A stretch of DNA of 39,462 nt from JAUIBE01 sp035267185. Lineage in GTDB: Bacteria > Pseudomonadota > Gammaproteobacteria > Xanthomonadales > SZUA-36. Within the stretch, counting starts at the first letter, position 1; every line of letters starts with the position of its first letter. The stretch is taken from positions 1 through 39,462 of the forward strand of contig DATFLY010000153.1 in the NCBI GenBank assembly GCA_035267185.1, written 5' to 3'. The notes under the pieces are model-generated. The model was not told where the DNA came from and did not search any database. It saw only the letters and a list, made by a program, of their open reading frames with translations. Shown here piece by piece: positions 1-7,352 of this stretch. The position numbers and the translations under genes are program-made.

Positions 1-125
1 GTCGCCAGGCTTGTTAGTTCTTTGCTGTACGCAGAGGAACTGCAATGTCAGTTGAATCAGACCTGTTCTGCACCCCTGCCGCAGGTAAACGCTTGCCCGG
101 AAGCACTGAATCCATAATCAATCTG

Positions 126-139
126 ATCAAAGGGGTCAG
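126..139 (+). repeat. REP-like motif, left copy
   Basis: ATCAAAGGGGTCAG lies on the plus strand across the stop codon of the gamma-glutamyltransferase gene. It matches 13 of 14 bases of a motif on the minus strand at 1887-1900, on the other side of the same gene, and a CC...TTTT tail follows in both. GGGGTCAG-type motifs are common intergenic repeats in gammaproteobacteria as far as I recall. Calling it REP-like is inference. Confidence 0.4.
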
Positions 140-1818
140 CGTCCTTTTGCCAACCCTGCCCCTCTCGGGTCCGATGCACCACTGAAAACCACACTACCGT
201 CATCCAGGTACTTAATGGCCAAACCATTGGCGTTGCCAATTTGTCGCACCTCGATCTCGTGGCCCATATCTTCCAGTTGTTGCCTGATCGACCCGGGAAT
301 CGTTTCCTCAACCGCCAGGGTATTGGGCTCTATAAACGAGATTCGTGGTGAGGCGATGGCCTCGCCGATTGTCATGTCAAAATCCAGCAGGTTCAGAATC
401 ATTTGCGCCACGGCCTGGGTAATCGTGTGTCCGCCCGGCGTGCCAAGGGCGAAGACAGGCCTGCCATCCTTGAGAAGGATCGCAGGCGAATCACTGGACA
501 GCTTTCGACGACCGGGATGCGCGTCCATGGGATTACCGGCAGGTTCAAACGTGCAATAGCGCAACGAATTGTTGAGGAAAAAACCGGTTCCTTCCGGCAT
601 GATTTTGCTGCCGAACAGGCCTCCCAGCGTGACCGTGGCAGACACGATATTGCCCTGGTCATCGGCAACCACAAAATGCGTTGTATTCTCATTGTTGGCC
701 GTGACGATGCCGCTGTAGTCAAAATCTTTTGCAGCGGCAGGGTCAATGGCATCAACCCGACTTTGCCAGTAATCAGTGGACAAAAGACGGTCATAGGGTG
801 GCTGTGCAATATCCGGATCACTGGAGAAAGCCAGTCGATCCCAATAAGCGGCCTTGGTCAGCTCGGCAAATGTATGCAGGTAGACCAGCGAGTTGTGGCC
901 CAGCTCACTGCTGTTGGCAGCATCCATCATCCCAAGGCGTTCCAGCATGGGAAACGCGCCCGCTGGTGCAGATGGCGCATAGACATCGTGACCACGAAAC
1001 TCAAGATGCAACGGCGTCCACCAGTCCGCGACGTGGTTTTCCAGGTCTGAAATCGCCAGGAAACCACCCGATTCGCTCATCGCGGTGTCGATGACATTGC
1101 CCAGTTCCCCGCCATAAATCGCGCTGGTGCCCTGTTCAGCAAGTATCCGAAAAGTGTTTGCCAGGTCGGTTTGCACCAGTCGCTCACCGGTTTTCAGCGG
1201 CCCATCATCATCGCCAAAAATGCTTTTGGGATAATCGGGAAATTCATCGAACGAATATTCAATAAAACGGGCATTGCGCTCATCCAGCATGAAGCCATCC
1301 TTCGCAGCCCGGATTGCCGGTTGCAGCAGCGAGCCCCAATCCAGCGTACCGAACCGGTCATGCATGGCCTGCCATGCAGCAGATGCACCAGGTGTGGATA
1401 CCGCCTTTGGGCCGACACGGTTTTCCATATAGTTGGGCGTTGGCGCACGATAAACATCGGGATCAACCCCCACCGGAATTTTGCCACTGGCATCGAGGTA
1501 ATACGGCTGACCTTCAGCCTCGGAATAAACCATGATCGTCCCGTATCCGCCCATACCGGACATCATCGGTTCGACCACATTAAGGGTGGAAGCAATCGCG
1601 ACCGCGGCATCAAAAGCATTGCCACCAGCCGCCAGGATTTCGAGACCTGCTTCAGTTGCAACAGGATGGGCGGAAGAGACCATACCCCGGGTGTATCGTT
1701 CAGCAGCCATGACCTGGGCATTGGTCGATTCGGCGAGCTGGTTTTCAGAATCGCCCTCTGGCGCACAGCCCGCCAATGAAAGGCACAACAATGGCATTAA
1801 TAAAAAATGTCTGGTCAT
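136..1818 (-). CDS. ggt: Gamma-glutamyltransferase, lipoprotein type
   Basis: Cleaves the gamma-glutamyl bond of glutathione and related compounds, transferring the glutamyl group to water or amino acceptors. The enzyme belongs to the Ntn-hydrolase fold and matures by autoproteolysis. The product is 560 residues from ATG, the usual family length. The N-terminus is a hydrophobic leader ending in a lipobox (LAGC, Cys18), so it is probably anchored to a membrane facing the periplasm. The nucleophile is the first Thr of the NTTHF motif near residue 379, and a GTPGGHT oxyanion-type loop follows near residue 460. The C-terminus (SDPRGAG...) matches the usual GGT ending. An in-frame GTG lies one codon upstream. 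ATG is preferred because AGGA at 1826-1829 is 7 bases away from it and only 4 from the GTG. The gene stands alone, flanked by inverted REP-like motifs. Confidence 0.95.
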   Translation of the reverse strand: MTRHFLLMPLLCLSLAGCAPEGDSENQLAESTNAQVMAAERYTRGMVSSAHPVATEAGLEILAAGGNAFDAAVAIASTLNVVEPMMSGMGGYGTIMVYSEAEGQPYYLDASGKIPVGVDPDVYRAPTPNYMENRVGPKAVSTPGASAAWQAMHDRFGTLDWGSLLQPAIRAAKDGFMLDERNARFIEYSFDEFPDYPKSIFGDDDGPLKTGERLVQTDLANTFRILAEQGTSAIYGGELGNVIDTAMSESGGFLAISDLENHVADWWTPLHLEFRGHDVYAPSAPAGAFPMLERLGMMDAANSSELGHNSLVYLHTFAELTKAAYWDRLAFSSDPDIAQPPYDRLLSTDYWQSRVDAIDPAAAKDFDYSGIVTANNENTTHFVVADDQGNIVSATVTLGGLFGSKIMPEGTGFFLNNSLRYCTFEPAGNPMDAHPGRRKLSSDSPAILLKDGRPVFALGTPGGHTITQAVAQMILNLLDFDMTIGEAIASPRISFIEPNTLAVEETIPGSIRQQLEDMGHEIEVRQIGNANGLAIKYLDDGSVVFSGASDPRGAGLAKGR

Positions 1819-1825
1819 CACCGGG

Positions 1826-1856
<31 letters not shown>

Positions 1857-1886
1857 TTCAGGATTCATTTGATCGAAAAGTGGGCT

Positions 1887-1900
1887 CTGACCCCATTGAT
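1887..1900 (-). repeat. REP-like motif, right copy
   Basis: ATCAATGGGGTCAG on the minus strand is the inverted partner of the motif at 126-139. It continues as AGCCCACTTTTCGATC, a stronger version of the motif than the left copy. Together the two bracket the gamma-glutamyltransferase gene as inverted repeats. Confidence 0.45.
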
Positions 1901-2208
1901 TGAATGAATTGTATGGGTTTCCGTCTATTTTTTCTTGATTGATGGTGAAGGGCTTTTTTGGCTTGACTCTAAATATTTTGCGTGCCCCCCTCTGCAAACC
2001 CGTTTACTGTTCGAAAGATGAATGGCGGCCGGCCATTTACCGCGGAGACTCTCGAGTACTAGCTGGTCAGACACCTGCTTTGGTAAAAACAGCAAAAAGT
2101 TCAGAGCGCTGTTCTCGAATTCTTCTTCTTCGTTGTTAGCCACGGCACCAACTCAAAAATTTACTGTCTCTAAAAGAGTCACCACTCAGATCTCGAGAAA
2201 AAGGATTC

Positions 2209-2628
2209 ATGAAGAAAAATATATATATCTGGTTCACTATTGCCATGGCCACATTGCTCAGCACATCAGCCTCAGCACAAATCATCAGGCCTGACAGTGT
2301 CCAGTTGTGTGGCCCTGCAATCGCAACAAACCAGGTCATGGTGCTGGACCTGCGGTCCTATGGCGGTCGGGATATCGGTGGGCAGCGAGCATTCATCAGG
2401 GAACATGCCGGCAACTACGTTCCGGCTCACACGAACCTGCTGCTCGTGCGCGTACCGCAACCGGTCAGCACCACTGATATTGACGCGCCGCTGGTGCAAT
2501 CACAGATTGAAGCGGCAAAGTTTGGTTGCGACCTGGTGCTGGTGTACAGATCAGAGATACGGAGCGCATCTGATTCAGGTGGTTGGCTTTCGACCGCTGA
2601 GGTTCAGTTTGCTACCCGTACCCGGTGA
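2209..2628 (+). CDS. Small secreted protein of unknown function
   Basis: The 139-residue product begins with a Sec signal peptide (MKKNIYIW..., cleavage probably after ASA near residue 24). The mature part is about 115 residues with two cysteines (in LCGPA and FGCDL) that could form a disulfide in the periplasm. The pattern A-x-x-x-G-C-D-L-V-L-V suggests a small alpha/beta fold. The RBS is AAGGA at 2201-2205, only 3 bases from ATG, which is unusually close. The start is still preferred because it gives a clean signal peptide. I do not recognise the family. It ends 83 bp from the convergent gene ending at 2712. Confidence 0.75.
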   Translation: MKKNIYIWFTIAMATLLSTSASAQIIRPDSVQLCGPAIATNQVMVLDLRSYGGRDIGGQRAFIREHAGNYVPAHTNLLLVRVPQPVSTTDIDAPLVQSQIEAAKFGCDLVLVYRSEIRSASDSGGWLSTAEVQFATRTR

Positions 2629-2711
2629 ACATACTGGAGTGCGCGAGGCATGCCCGACGTGCTCCACGACAAAAAGCGTGAGCGCCTGGGCGTATCGCAA
2701 TTCATATAGTC

Positions 2712-3689
2712 CTATGACTGGAACTCACCACGAACACGCTTCAGTGTCTGACGCCAGCAGAACTCGTCCAGTTCACGAACTGCGAATGACCGACAGCCAT
2801 CCGGATGGTTTTTCGACCATCCAAGCTCCAGACTTCCACTGGTGTGCTGATTGATTTCTTGTTTCGTGGGCCAATCAGCCGATGCAGGCTTCACCCACAC
2901 AAACCAGGCACCAGGAGCGACTGCCAGGATGCGCACAGCACCCCAGTCGCCGTCATACTCGCCTGAAATGCGATCGGCCTGCTCAATGTCCAGTTTTGCT
3001 GTCGGGTCCGATGGTCGGCGCGCTGCCAGGCATGCAGTCAGCACATCCGCGGTGCATTGCTGAAGGTAGATTCTGTCGCCGTCGGGCTCGAACCTGATCT
3101 GCCAGCGCCCATGCACCGGCTCGACCGAGGCCTGCCATAAGTTATGTGATAGATCACCAGTCAGCTTCTGTGCCTCTTCAATCGAGATGGCATTCGGCAT
3201 CGGACAGGCAGGTGTATTGGCGGCAGCCCAGTCCAGCCACTTTACATAGCTGAGTTCGACGTTTGGCTCAGTATCGGCTCCTGCAGGTATGGCCGGTCCG
3301 CGCCCCGCCTCAAGATAGACCTGAGGTTCGCCCAGTTCCTCTTTAAGCCTGGGAGGAATTTGCGTTCCAACATACGCCTTTTCAATGAATTCATCGGGCA
3401 ACATGACATCATGAGTAGACACATAATGTGAAAGTCCTTCAGGCCAGCCCCATTCGCCGTCGGTCAGCTCCAAATGTCCAGTGGGTTCTTCACACAACAG
3501 GCACTTTGAATGTCCCAGGTACTCCCGGCAGGGAATCCCGGACTGCAGGTACTTGATCACTGCCTTTTGATCCTGTTGATTCCATGTTCCGAACAGTTCG
3601 GCAGGATCCGGACAGCCAGAATAAAACGGTAATGACTTTTCCTCGCCCGAGGACCACAAGCCGATCATTTCAACCCGTTTTGGTTGCAT
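2712..3689 (-). CDS. Hypothetical cytoplasmic protein with CxxC
   Basis: The 325-residue product has no signal peptide or membrane segment. The first 115 residues are rich in aromatics and contain CREYLGHSKCLLC, which ends in a CxxC pair and could bind a metal. They continue with LTDGEWGWPEGLSHYV, a phrase I associate with uncharacterised bacterial proteins. The rest is a mixed alpha/beta region with no catalytic motif I can name. It starts 23 bp after the stop of the TPR-like gene at 3713 and is probably cotranscribed with it. Function unknown. Confidence 0.7.
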   Translation of the reverse strand: MQPKRVEMIGLWSSGEEKSLPFYSGCPDPAELFGTWNQQDQKAVIKYLQSGIPCREYLGHSKCLLCEEPTGHLELTDGEWGWPEGLSHYVSTHDVMLPDEFIEKAYVGTQIPPRLKEELGEPQVYLEAGRGPAIPAGADTEPNVELSYVKWLDWAAANTPACPMPNAISIEEAQKLTGDLSHNLWQASVEPVHGRWQIRFEPDGDRIYLQQCTADVLTACLAARRPSDPTAKLDIEQADRISGEYDGDWGAVRILAVAPGAWFVWVKPASADWPTKQEINQHTSGSLELGWSKNHPDGCRSFAVRELDEFCWRQTLKRVRGEFQS

Positions 3690-3712
3690 GTTTTGATGCC
3701 CGGGTTGATTGG

Positions 3713-4276
3713 CTAATCTTTGATGGATGTACCGGTTTGCTGTGCGATGCGTGAGCGCAGTGTCTCATAGGCATCAAAGTCATAATCGCGGGGTGAAATA
3801 TGCTCAACTTCCTCGGAAAGCTGAATGGCAGCACCCGCTTCTTTCCAGTTTCCTAACTCCGAGTATGCACGGGCAATCTGGAAATAAGGCAGGTAGTCTA
3901 TGAACCACATGCCATACATGCGTTTGTCGCGCATGGGTTCATTTTTCAGGTTGGCGCCCATCTGCAGGGCTTCCAGGCTGCGCTCAGCGTCGCCCGCATT
4001 CAGCAACGCCACACCAAACTCGTAGTGGAAATACCAGGGCAACTTATTCCGGTCAATTTTTGTAGACAATGCGCAGCGGCGCAACACATCACGGCGAAGT
4101 TGCTGAAGCTGATTTTCGGAAAGGGGCTGATTAGCAGGTTGAGATAATTCTGACTCCTGGGACTCTCCCTGGCCGTTGCCTGATTCAGGATCGAAATTTG
4201 CGTTTACAGGCCCAACGGCAAGTGCCACCAGGCCAGCGGCGATTGCCCCGGCCAGTGGTTTACGACGCGCGTTCAT
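3713..4276 (-). CDS. Small secreted TPR-like protein
   Basis: The product is 187 residues from the ATG at 4276, chosen for the purine run GGAAAAGGAAA just upstream and for the signal peptide it gives (RRKPLAGAIAAG..., ending near VNA). Earlier in-frame starts exist at 4294 (ATG) and 4306 (TTG). A Q/S/E-rich linker is followed by helices resembling tetratricopeptide repeats. The pair MYGMWFIDYLPYFQIARAY plus LGNWKEAGAAI aligns with LSGMNFVPYVPHFYLGKAL plus QGDCIGAAQAW in the secreted protein encoded at 6024-7352. The two therefore share a domain and probably a process. A near-CRP site lies upstream at 4342. Confidence 0.75.
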   Translation of the reverse strand: MNARRKPLAGAIAAGLVALAVGPVNANFDPESGNGQGESQESELSQPANQPLSENQLQQLRRDVLRRCALSTKIDRNKLPWYFHYEFGVALLNAGDAERSLEALQMGANLKNEPMRDKRMYGMWFIDYLPYFQIARAYSELGNWKEAGAAIQLSEEVEHISPRDYDFDAYETLRSRIAQQTGTSIKD

Positions 4277-4341
4277 TTTCCTTTTCCGATGCATCCTTTC
4301 GTTCAATTCCGATAGCCTAATGCACTATTGGATAGCGACGC

Positions 4342-4357
4342 TGTGAAATGGTTCATA
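4342..4357 (-). promoter_or_regulatory. Possible CRP-type site (one mismatch)
   Basis: TGTGA-AATGGT-TCATA differs by one base from TGTGA-N6-TCACA. It lies 66 bp before the ATG at 4276. The -10 candidate at the expected spacing (TAGGCT) is poor, so this is weaker than the sites at 10492, 28031 and 36449. Confidence 0.35.
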
Positions 4358-4423
4358 GACAGCACACGCCGGGCATGATGGTGCTCAGAGCAGCCGGCAG
4401 TGGCCGGCGCTCTCAACCAACAA

Positions 4424-5935
4424 TCAGAACCTGAAAATACCCGACAGAATGACGGTATCGACATCGTCAGCAAAACTCGCACCCAGGTCGACCTGGAAGA
4501 CTTTCTCGCCAATACCCTGGCGACCAAATGTGGCACCAAGCCCCAGGGTCAAAACAGTTTCATCGGTATCGAGTGCAACGATTCCATCATGATCTTCAAT
4601 CGTGAAGGCGCCGCCCCTGACGGTAAATGTCCGGAGCACGTTTCCGCCGAAAGTAAAGACATTTTCAATCCCGAAGTTGAAGCTGACTTCATCATCAATG
4701 GGTTCGGTAATCGGGCCCTGCAGATTCGCAATATTCGGGTCGTTCATCGGGAATCCGGAACCCTGGAAGTTGGTTCTCTGCGACTGATCATTGATGTTCG
4801 TACCAAAGCCCTGGGTGACCATGCGTGGTGGGTTCAGGTCAGAATAGTAGATCTGGTTAACATCAAGTGACAGCAATAACGTCTGTGTGGGGCGCCAGGC
4901 TATACCCAACGACAAGATGTCCGGAACAGCAACTTTGGTTGTTCCTGAAACCGATTGATCCATCCAGGTTTCTGCAACAAAATCCGGCCCAAGTGCAGCG
5001 AAAAGGGCCTGGCAATCCTGTAGGAGTTGATCCGCACCAGTTGCATTACAACCGGCGCCAGCGTCAATACTTCCGCTAGTTGGCATGGTGAATTCAGGCC
5101 CATCTTTGTACACCAGTCCGAAAGACCAGTTTCCACCTGGGTTGTACAGCAAGCCGACGTTGAATGAAACGTCGTCATCGGAGGCGTCGACGCGTGCATC
5201 GTAGGTGAAATTGTCGCGCACGACCTGTCGATATTGTTCTGCAGTGCCGTTACCACCGATTCCGCCCACACCCTCAGCCAAAAGCTGCTCGATGTCGCCG
5301 AAATGATTGATTTCCCATATGTCCTGGCTGCTCAGGTCCAGGTCTGACTGCTGGACACTCACGCCAATCGACCAGCTGTCAGTCATACGAAAAGCCGCAC
5401 TCAGCCCATAGCTATCCAACGAAGCACTCACCGAATTGAAGTTGGTGTACTCGTCAAGAAATACGGGGTCCAGCCTTGAATCCGGCTGGGACTGTGCTGA
5501 GCTGAAATCAATCTGGTTCGAGTAATATCCGGAGAATACCCAGCGATCCAGTGGGTAGACAAAACTGGCAAAGGATACATCGGTGGTCGAATCCGAGTAT
5601 TGCTTTTGCAAATCCCCCGCTTCATAAAGCGCTGCCGAGTCATATGCGTCCGGGTCCAGGAAAGCAAAGTCAGCATCCGTATCGCGACCATGGAGTGAAA
5701 ATTCAGGCGCAGTCAGATTTGTAAGCCCTGCCGGGTTGGCCAGGGATGCTGTTGCATCGTCAGCCACGCCAACAAAGGCGCCACCCAGTCCCAGGGCACG
5801 CGCGCCGGGAGGTAAAAGATCAAATGGCAGGCCCGATATTTCTGCAGTGGGCGGTTGAAGTTCTGCAGCAAAATCCTGAGCGAAAACGTTGAAAGAGGCA
5901 GTCAACAAAAGTAGTGCGATAAGAAATTTTTTCAA
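4424..5935 (-). CDS. FadL/OmpP1-like outer membrane protein
   Basis: Predicted outer membrane beta-barrel of the family that moves hydrophobic compounds such as fatty acids across the outer membrane. The product is 503 residues from a TTG start. The signal peptide (KKFLIALLLLTASFNVFA) is followed by LPPGARALGLGGAF and ADDATASLANPAGL, the typical N-terminal signature of this superfamily. Many amphipathic strands follow, and the chain ends in IFRF, a terminal aromatic as expected for a barrel. The start is unusual. An ATG at 5968 would give a longer N-terminus, but GGAGGA at 5943-5948 sits 7 bases before TTG 5935, and starting there gives a clean signal peptide. Substrate unknown. It lies between two secreted TPR-like genes on the same strand. 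Confidence 0.85.
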   Translation of the reverse strand: MKKFLIALLLLTASFNVFAQDFAAELQPPTAEISGLPFDLLPPGARALGLGGAFVGVADDATASLANPAGLTNLTAPEFSLHGRDTDADFAFLDPDAYDSAALYEAGDLQKQYSDSTTDVSFASFVYPLDRWVFSGYYSNQIDFSSAQSQPDSRLDPVFLDEYTNFNSVSASLDSYGLSAAFRMTDSWSIGVSVQQSDLDLSSQDIWEINHFGDIEQLLAEGVGGIGGNGTAEQYRQVVRDNFTYDARVDASDDDVSFNVGLLYNPGGNWSFGLVYKDGPEFTMPTSGSIDAGAGCNATGADQLLQDCQALFAALGPDFVAETWMDQSVSGTTKVAVPDILSLGIAWRPTQTLLLSLDVNQIYYSDLNPPRMVTQGFGTNINDQSQRTNFQGSGFPMNDPNIANLQGPITEPIDDEVSFNFGIENVFTFGGNVLRTFTVRGGAFTIEDHDGIVALDTDETVLTLGLGATFGRQGIGEKVFQVDLGASFADDVDTVILSGIFRF

Positions 5936-5942
5936 CCTTAAA

Positions 5943-5948
5943 TCCTCC
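5943..5948 (-). promoter_or_regulatory. Shine-Dalgarno that decides a TTG start
   Basis: GGAGGA on the minus strand is 7 bases upstream of TTG at 5935 and inside the frame of the longer ATG version. It is a near-perfect site and supports TTG as the true start of the FadL-like gene. Confidence 0.75.
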
Positions 5949-6023
5949 GATGATGCGGGATACGACATGACTATGCTACAAACTATAGCAGTATTCGAAA
6001 GGGTTTGTTAATGGCTCAGGAAC

Positions 6024-7352
6024 CTAACCTGTGTCTCCAAACAGAAGCATGAATTTGGGGGAAAATGCCGCTACATACGGTGAGAACCCGCCATCAATAC
6101 TTTTAATCTGACGAATATCAGATTTCGCCCGTTCCAGTAGGTTTGTGTTTTCACTACCCGACAATGTGTAAAGGTTAAACAGCGCTGCTGAGCGAAACAG
6201 CATGCCCTGGATTTTTTCGCTGGGCTCGCTAAGGTCATCCGGATCGACCATGTCGACAACCTCCTGGTAGTTGCCCGCAAAGTACGCATTGGCAGCCTGT
6301 TGTAATTGCTCAGGTGGGGTCCGCCTGATTTCTTCATCCAACTGGGCCTGCCATTCCTGCAGCGCGGCGGTCAGCTGAATTCGTCCATTTGCAATCCCTC
6401 GCGCCTGAGCCTCCAGCGCCGCAACAGAATCTTCCACGGTCAGGCTCTTGCCTGCCGTAACGGCCGTCAACAGTGCCTGCCTGACATCGGCAGTTTCCTG
6501 GCTGGCCCGTTGGTCTGAAAGCACATTCTCGGCGGCAACGATGGCGTCCTGAAGTTCGCGATGAGCCAGTGCACGAGCTTCCCGTTCACGCTGTTGTTGT
6601 TGTACCGCATCCTGCTCACGTTGCTGTTGCTGGATACGATCCTGCTCCAGGGCAGCCAGCCGCTCGGCTTCCAGACGGCGAAGCGTGGCAGCACGATTTT
6701 CAGCCGACTCAGTATTCAACCTGGCCTCATTGGCCGCGAGCATGGCCTCCGCACGGATATCTGAAATTTGACCTTCATCGGCCGCTTCCACAGCTACAGC
6801 AAGACGATCACGCAATTGTCCGACGATATTGAGTGATGCATCGAGACGCGGTTTCCAGTCAGAATTCCATTCGCCCGACAGGTTCGGGTCGGTTGAAAGG
6901 GCAGCGAACTCCGCATTGGCTTCTTCGAGAACATTAACCTCATCGCTCGCGGCCTGTGCAATCCGCGAAACATCAACCGTTTCAGGCTGACAGGTCGCCA
7001 GGCCGGCTTCAAGCTCGGCGAACTCGTCTGTCATGTTCTGAATCTCGCCCTGCTCCGTGGCAGTCTGCCAGGCCTGGGCTGCACCAATACAGTCACCCTG
7101 CTCAAACAACGCCTTGCCCAGGTAAAAGTGAGGCACATAAGGAACAAAGTTCATTCCTGACAACCTGATTTCAGCCTGTGATCGGGGCTCTTCAGCGATG
7201 GCTTCCTGCATTTTGCTGGCGACTCGTTCCCAGTCGTCTTTTCGTAGCGCCGCCAGGCCCTGACCGTAATCCCGTTTGAAATCGGCCAGCACAACACCGG
7301 GCGCAAACAGGATCGCGGCCGCGATCATCAATATGAACCTGCGATCAGTCAT
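6024..7352 (-). CDS. Secreted TPR / coiled-coil protein coupled to kinase
   Basis: The 442-residue product starts with a signal peptide (RRFILMIAAAILFAPGVVLA). Residues about 25-120 form TPR-like helices shared with the small protein at 3713. Residues about 130-330 are charged, Q/E/R-rich helices with QQQQRE runs, very probably coiled coil. A helical C-terminal domain follows (LQQAANAYFAGNYQEVVDMVD...), again TPR-like. The start ATG overlaps the kinase stop by 8 bases (ATGACTGA), indicating translational coupling and roughly equal output. The likely place is the periplasm, beside the extracytoplasmic half of the kinase, perhaps as its partner or sensor. That role is inference. Confidence 0.85.
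   Translation of the reverse strand: MTDRRFILMIAAAILFAPGVVLADFKRDYGQGLAALRKDDWERVASKMQEAIAEEPRSQAEIRLSGMNFVPYVPHFYLGKALFEQGDCIGAAQAWQTATEQGEIQNMTDEFAELEAGLATCQPETVDVSRIAQAASDEVNVLEEANAEFAALSTDPNLSGEWNSDWKPRLDASLNIVGQLRDRLAVAVEAADEGQISDIRAEAMLAANEARLNTESAENRAATLRRLEAERLAALEQDRIQQQQREQDAVQQQQREREARALAHRELQDAIVAAENVLSDQRASQETADVRQALLTAVTAGKSLTVEDSVAALEAQARGIANGRIQLTAALQEWQAQLDEEIRRTPPEQLQQAANAYFAGNYQEVVDMVDPDDLSEPSEKIQGMLFRSAALFNLYTLSGSENTNLLERAKSDIRQIKSIDGGFSPYVAAFSPKFMLLFGDTG

Noticed and set aside
1925..2143. Open frame of 72 codons on the minus strand
   Set aside because: Low-complexity acidic start and lysine tail, no clear RBS, no domain; it lies in an AT-rich intergenic stretch.
4400..4870. 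156-codon plus-strand frame at the end of the FadL-like gene
   Set aside because: Antisense to a well-supported beta-barrel gene; the translation shows no family features.
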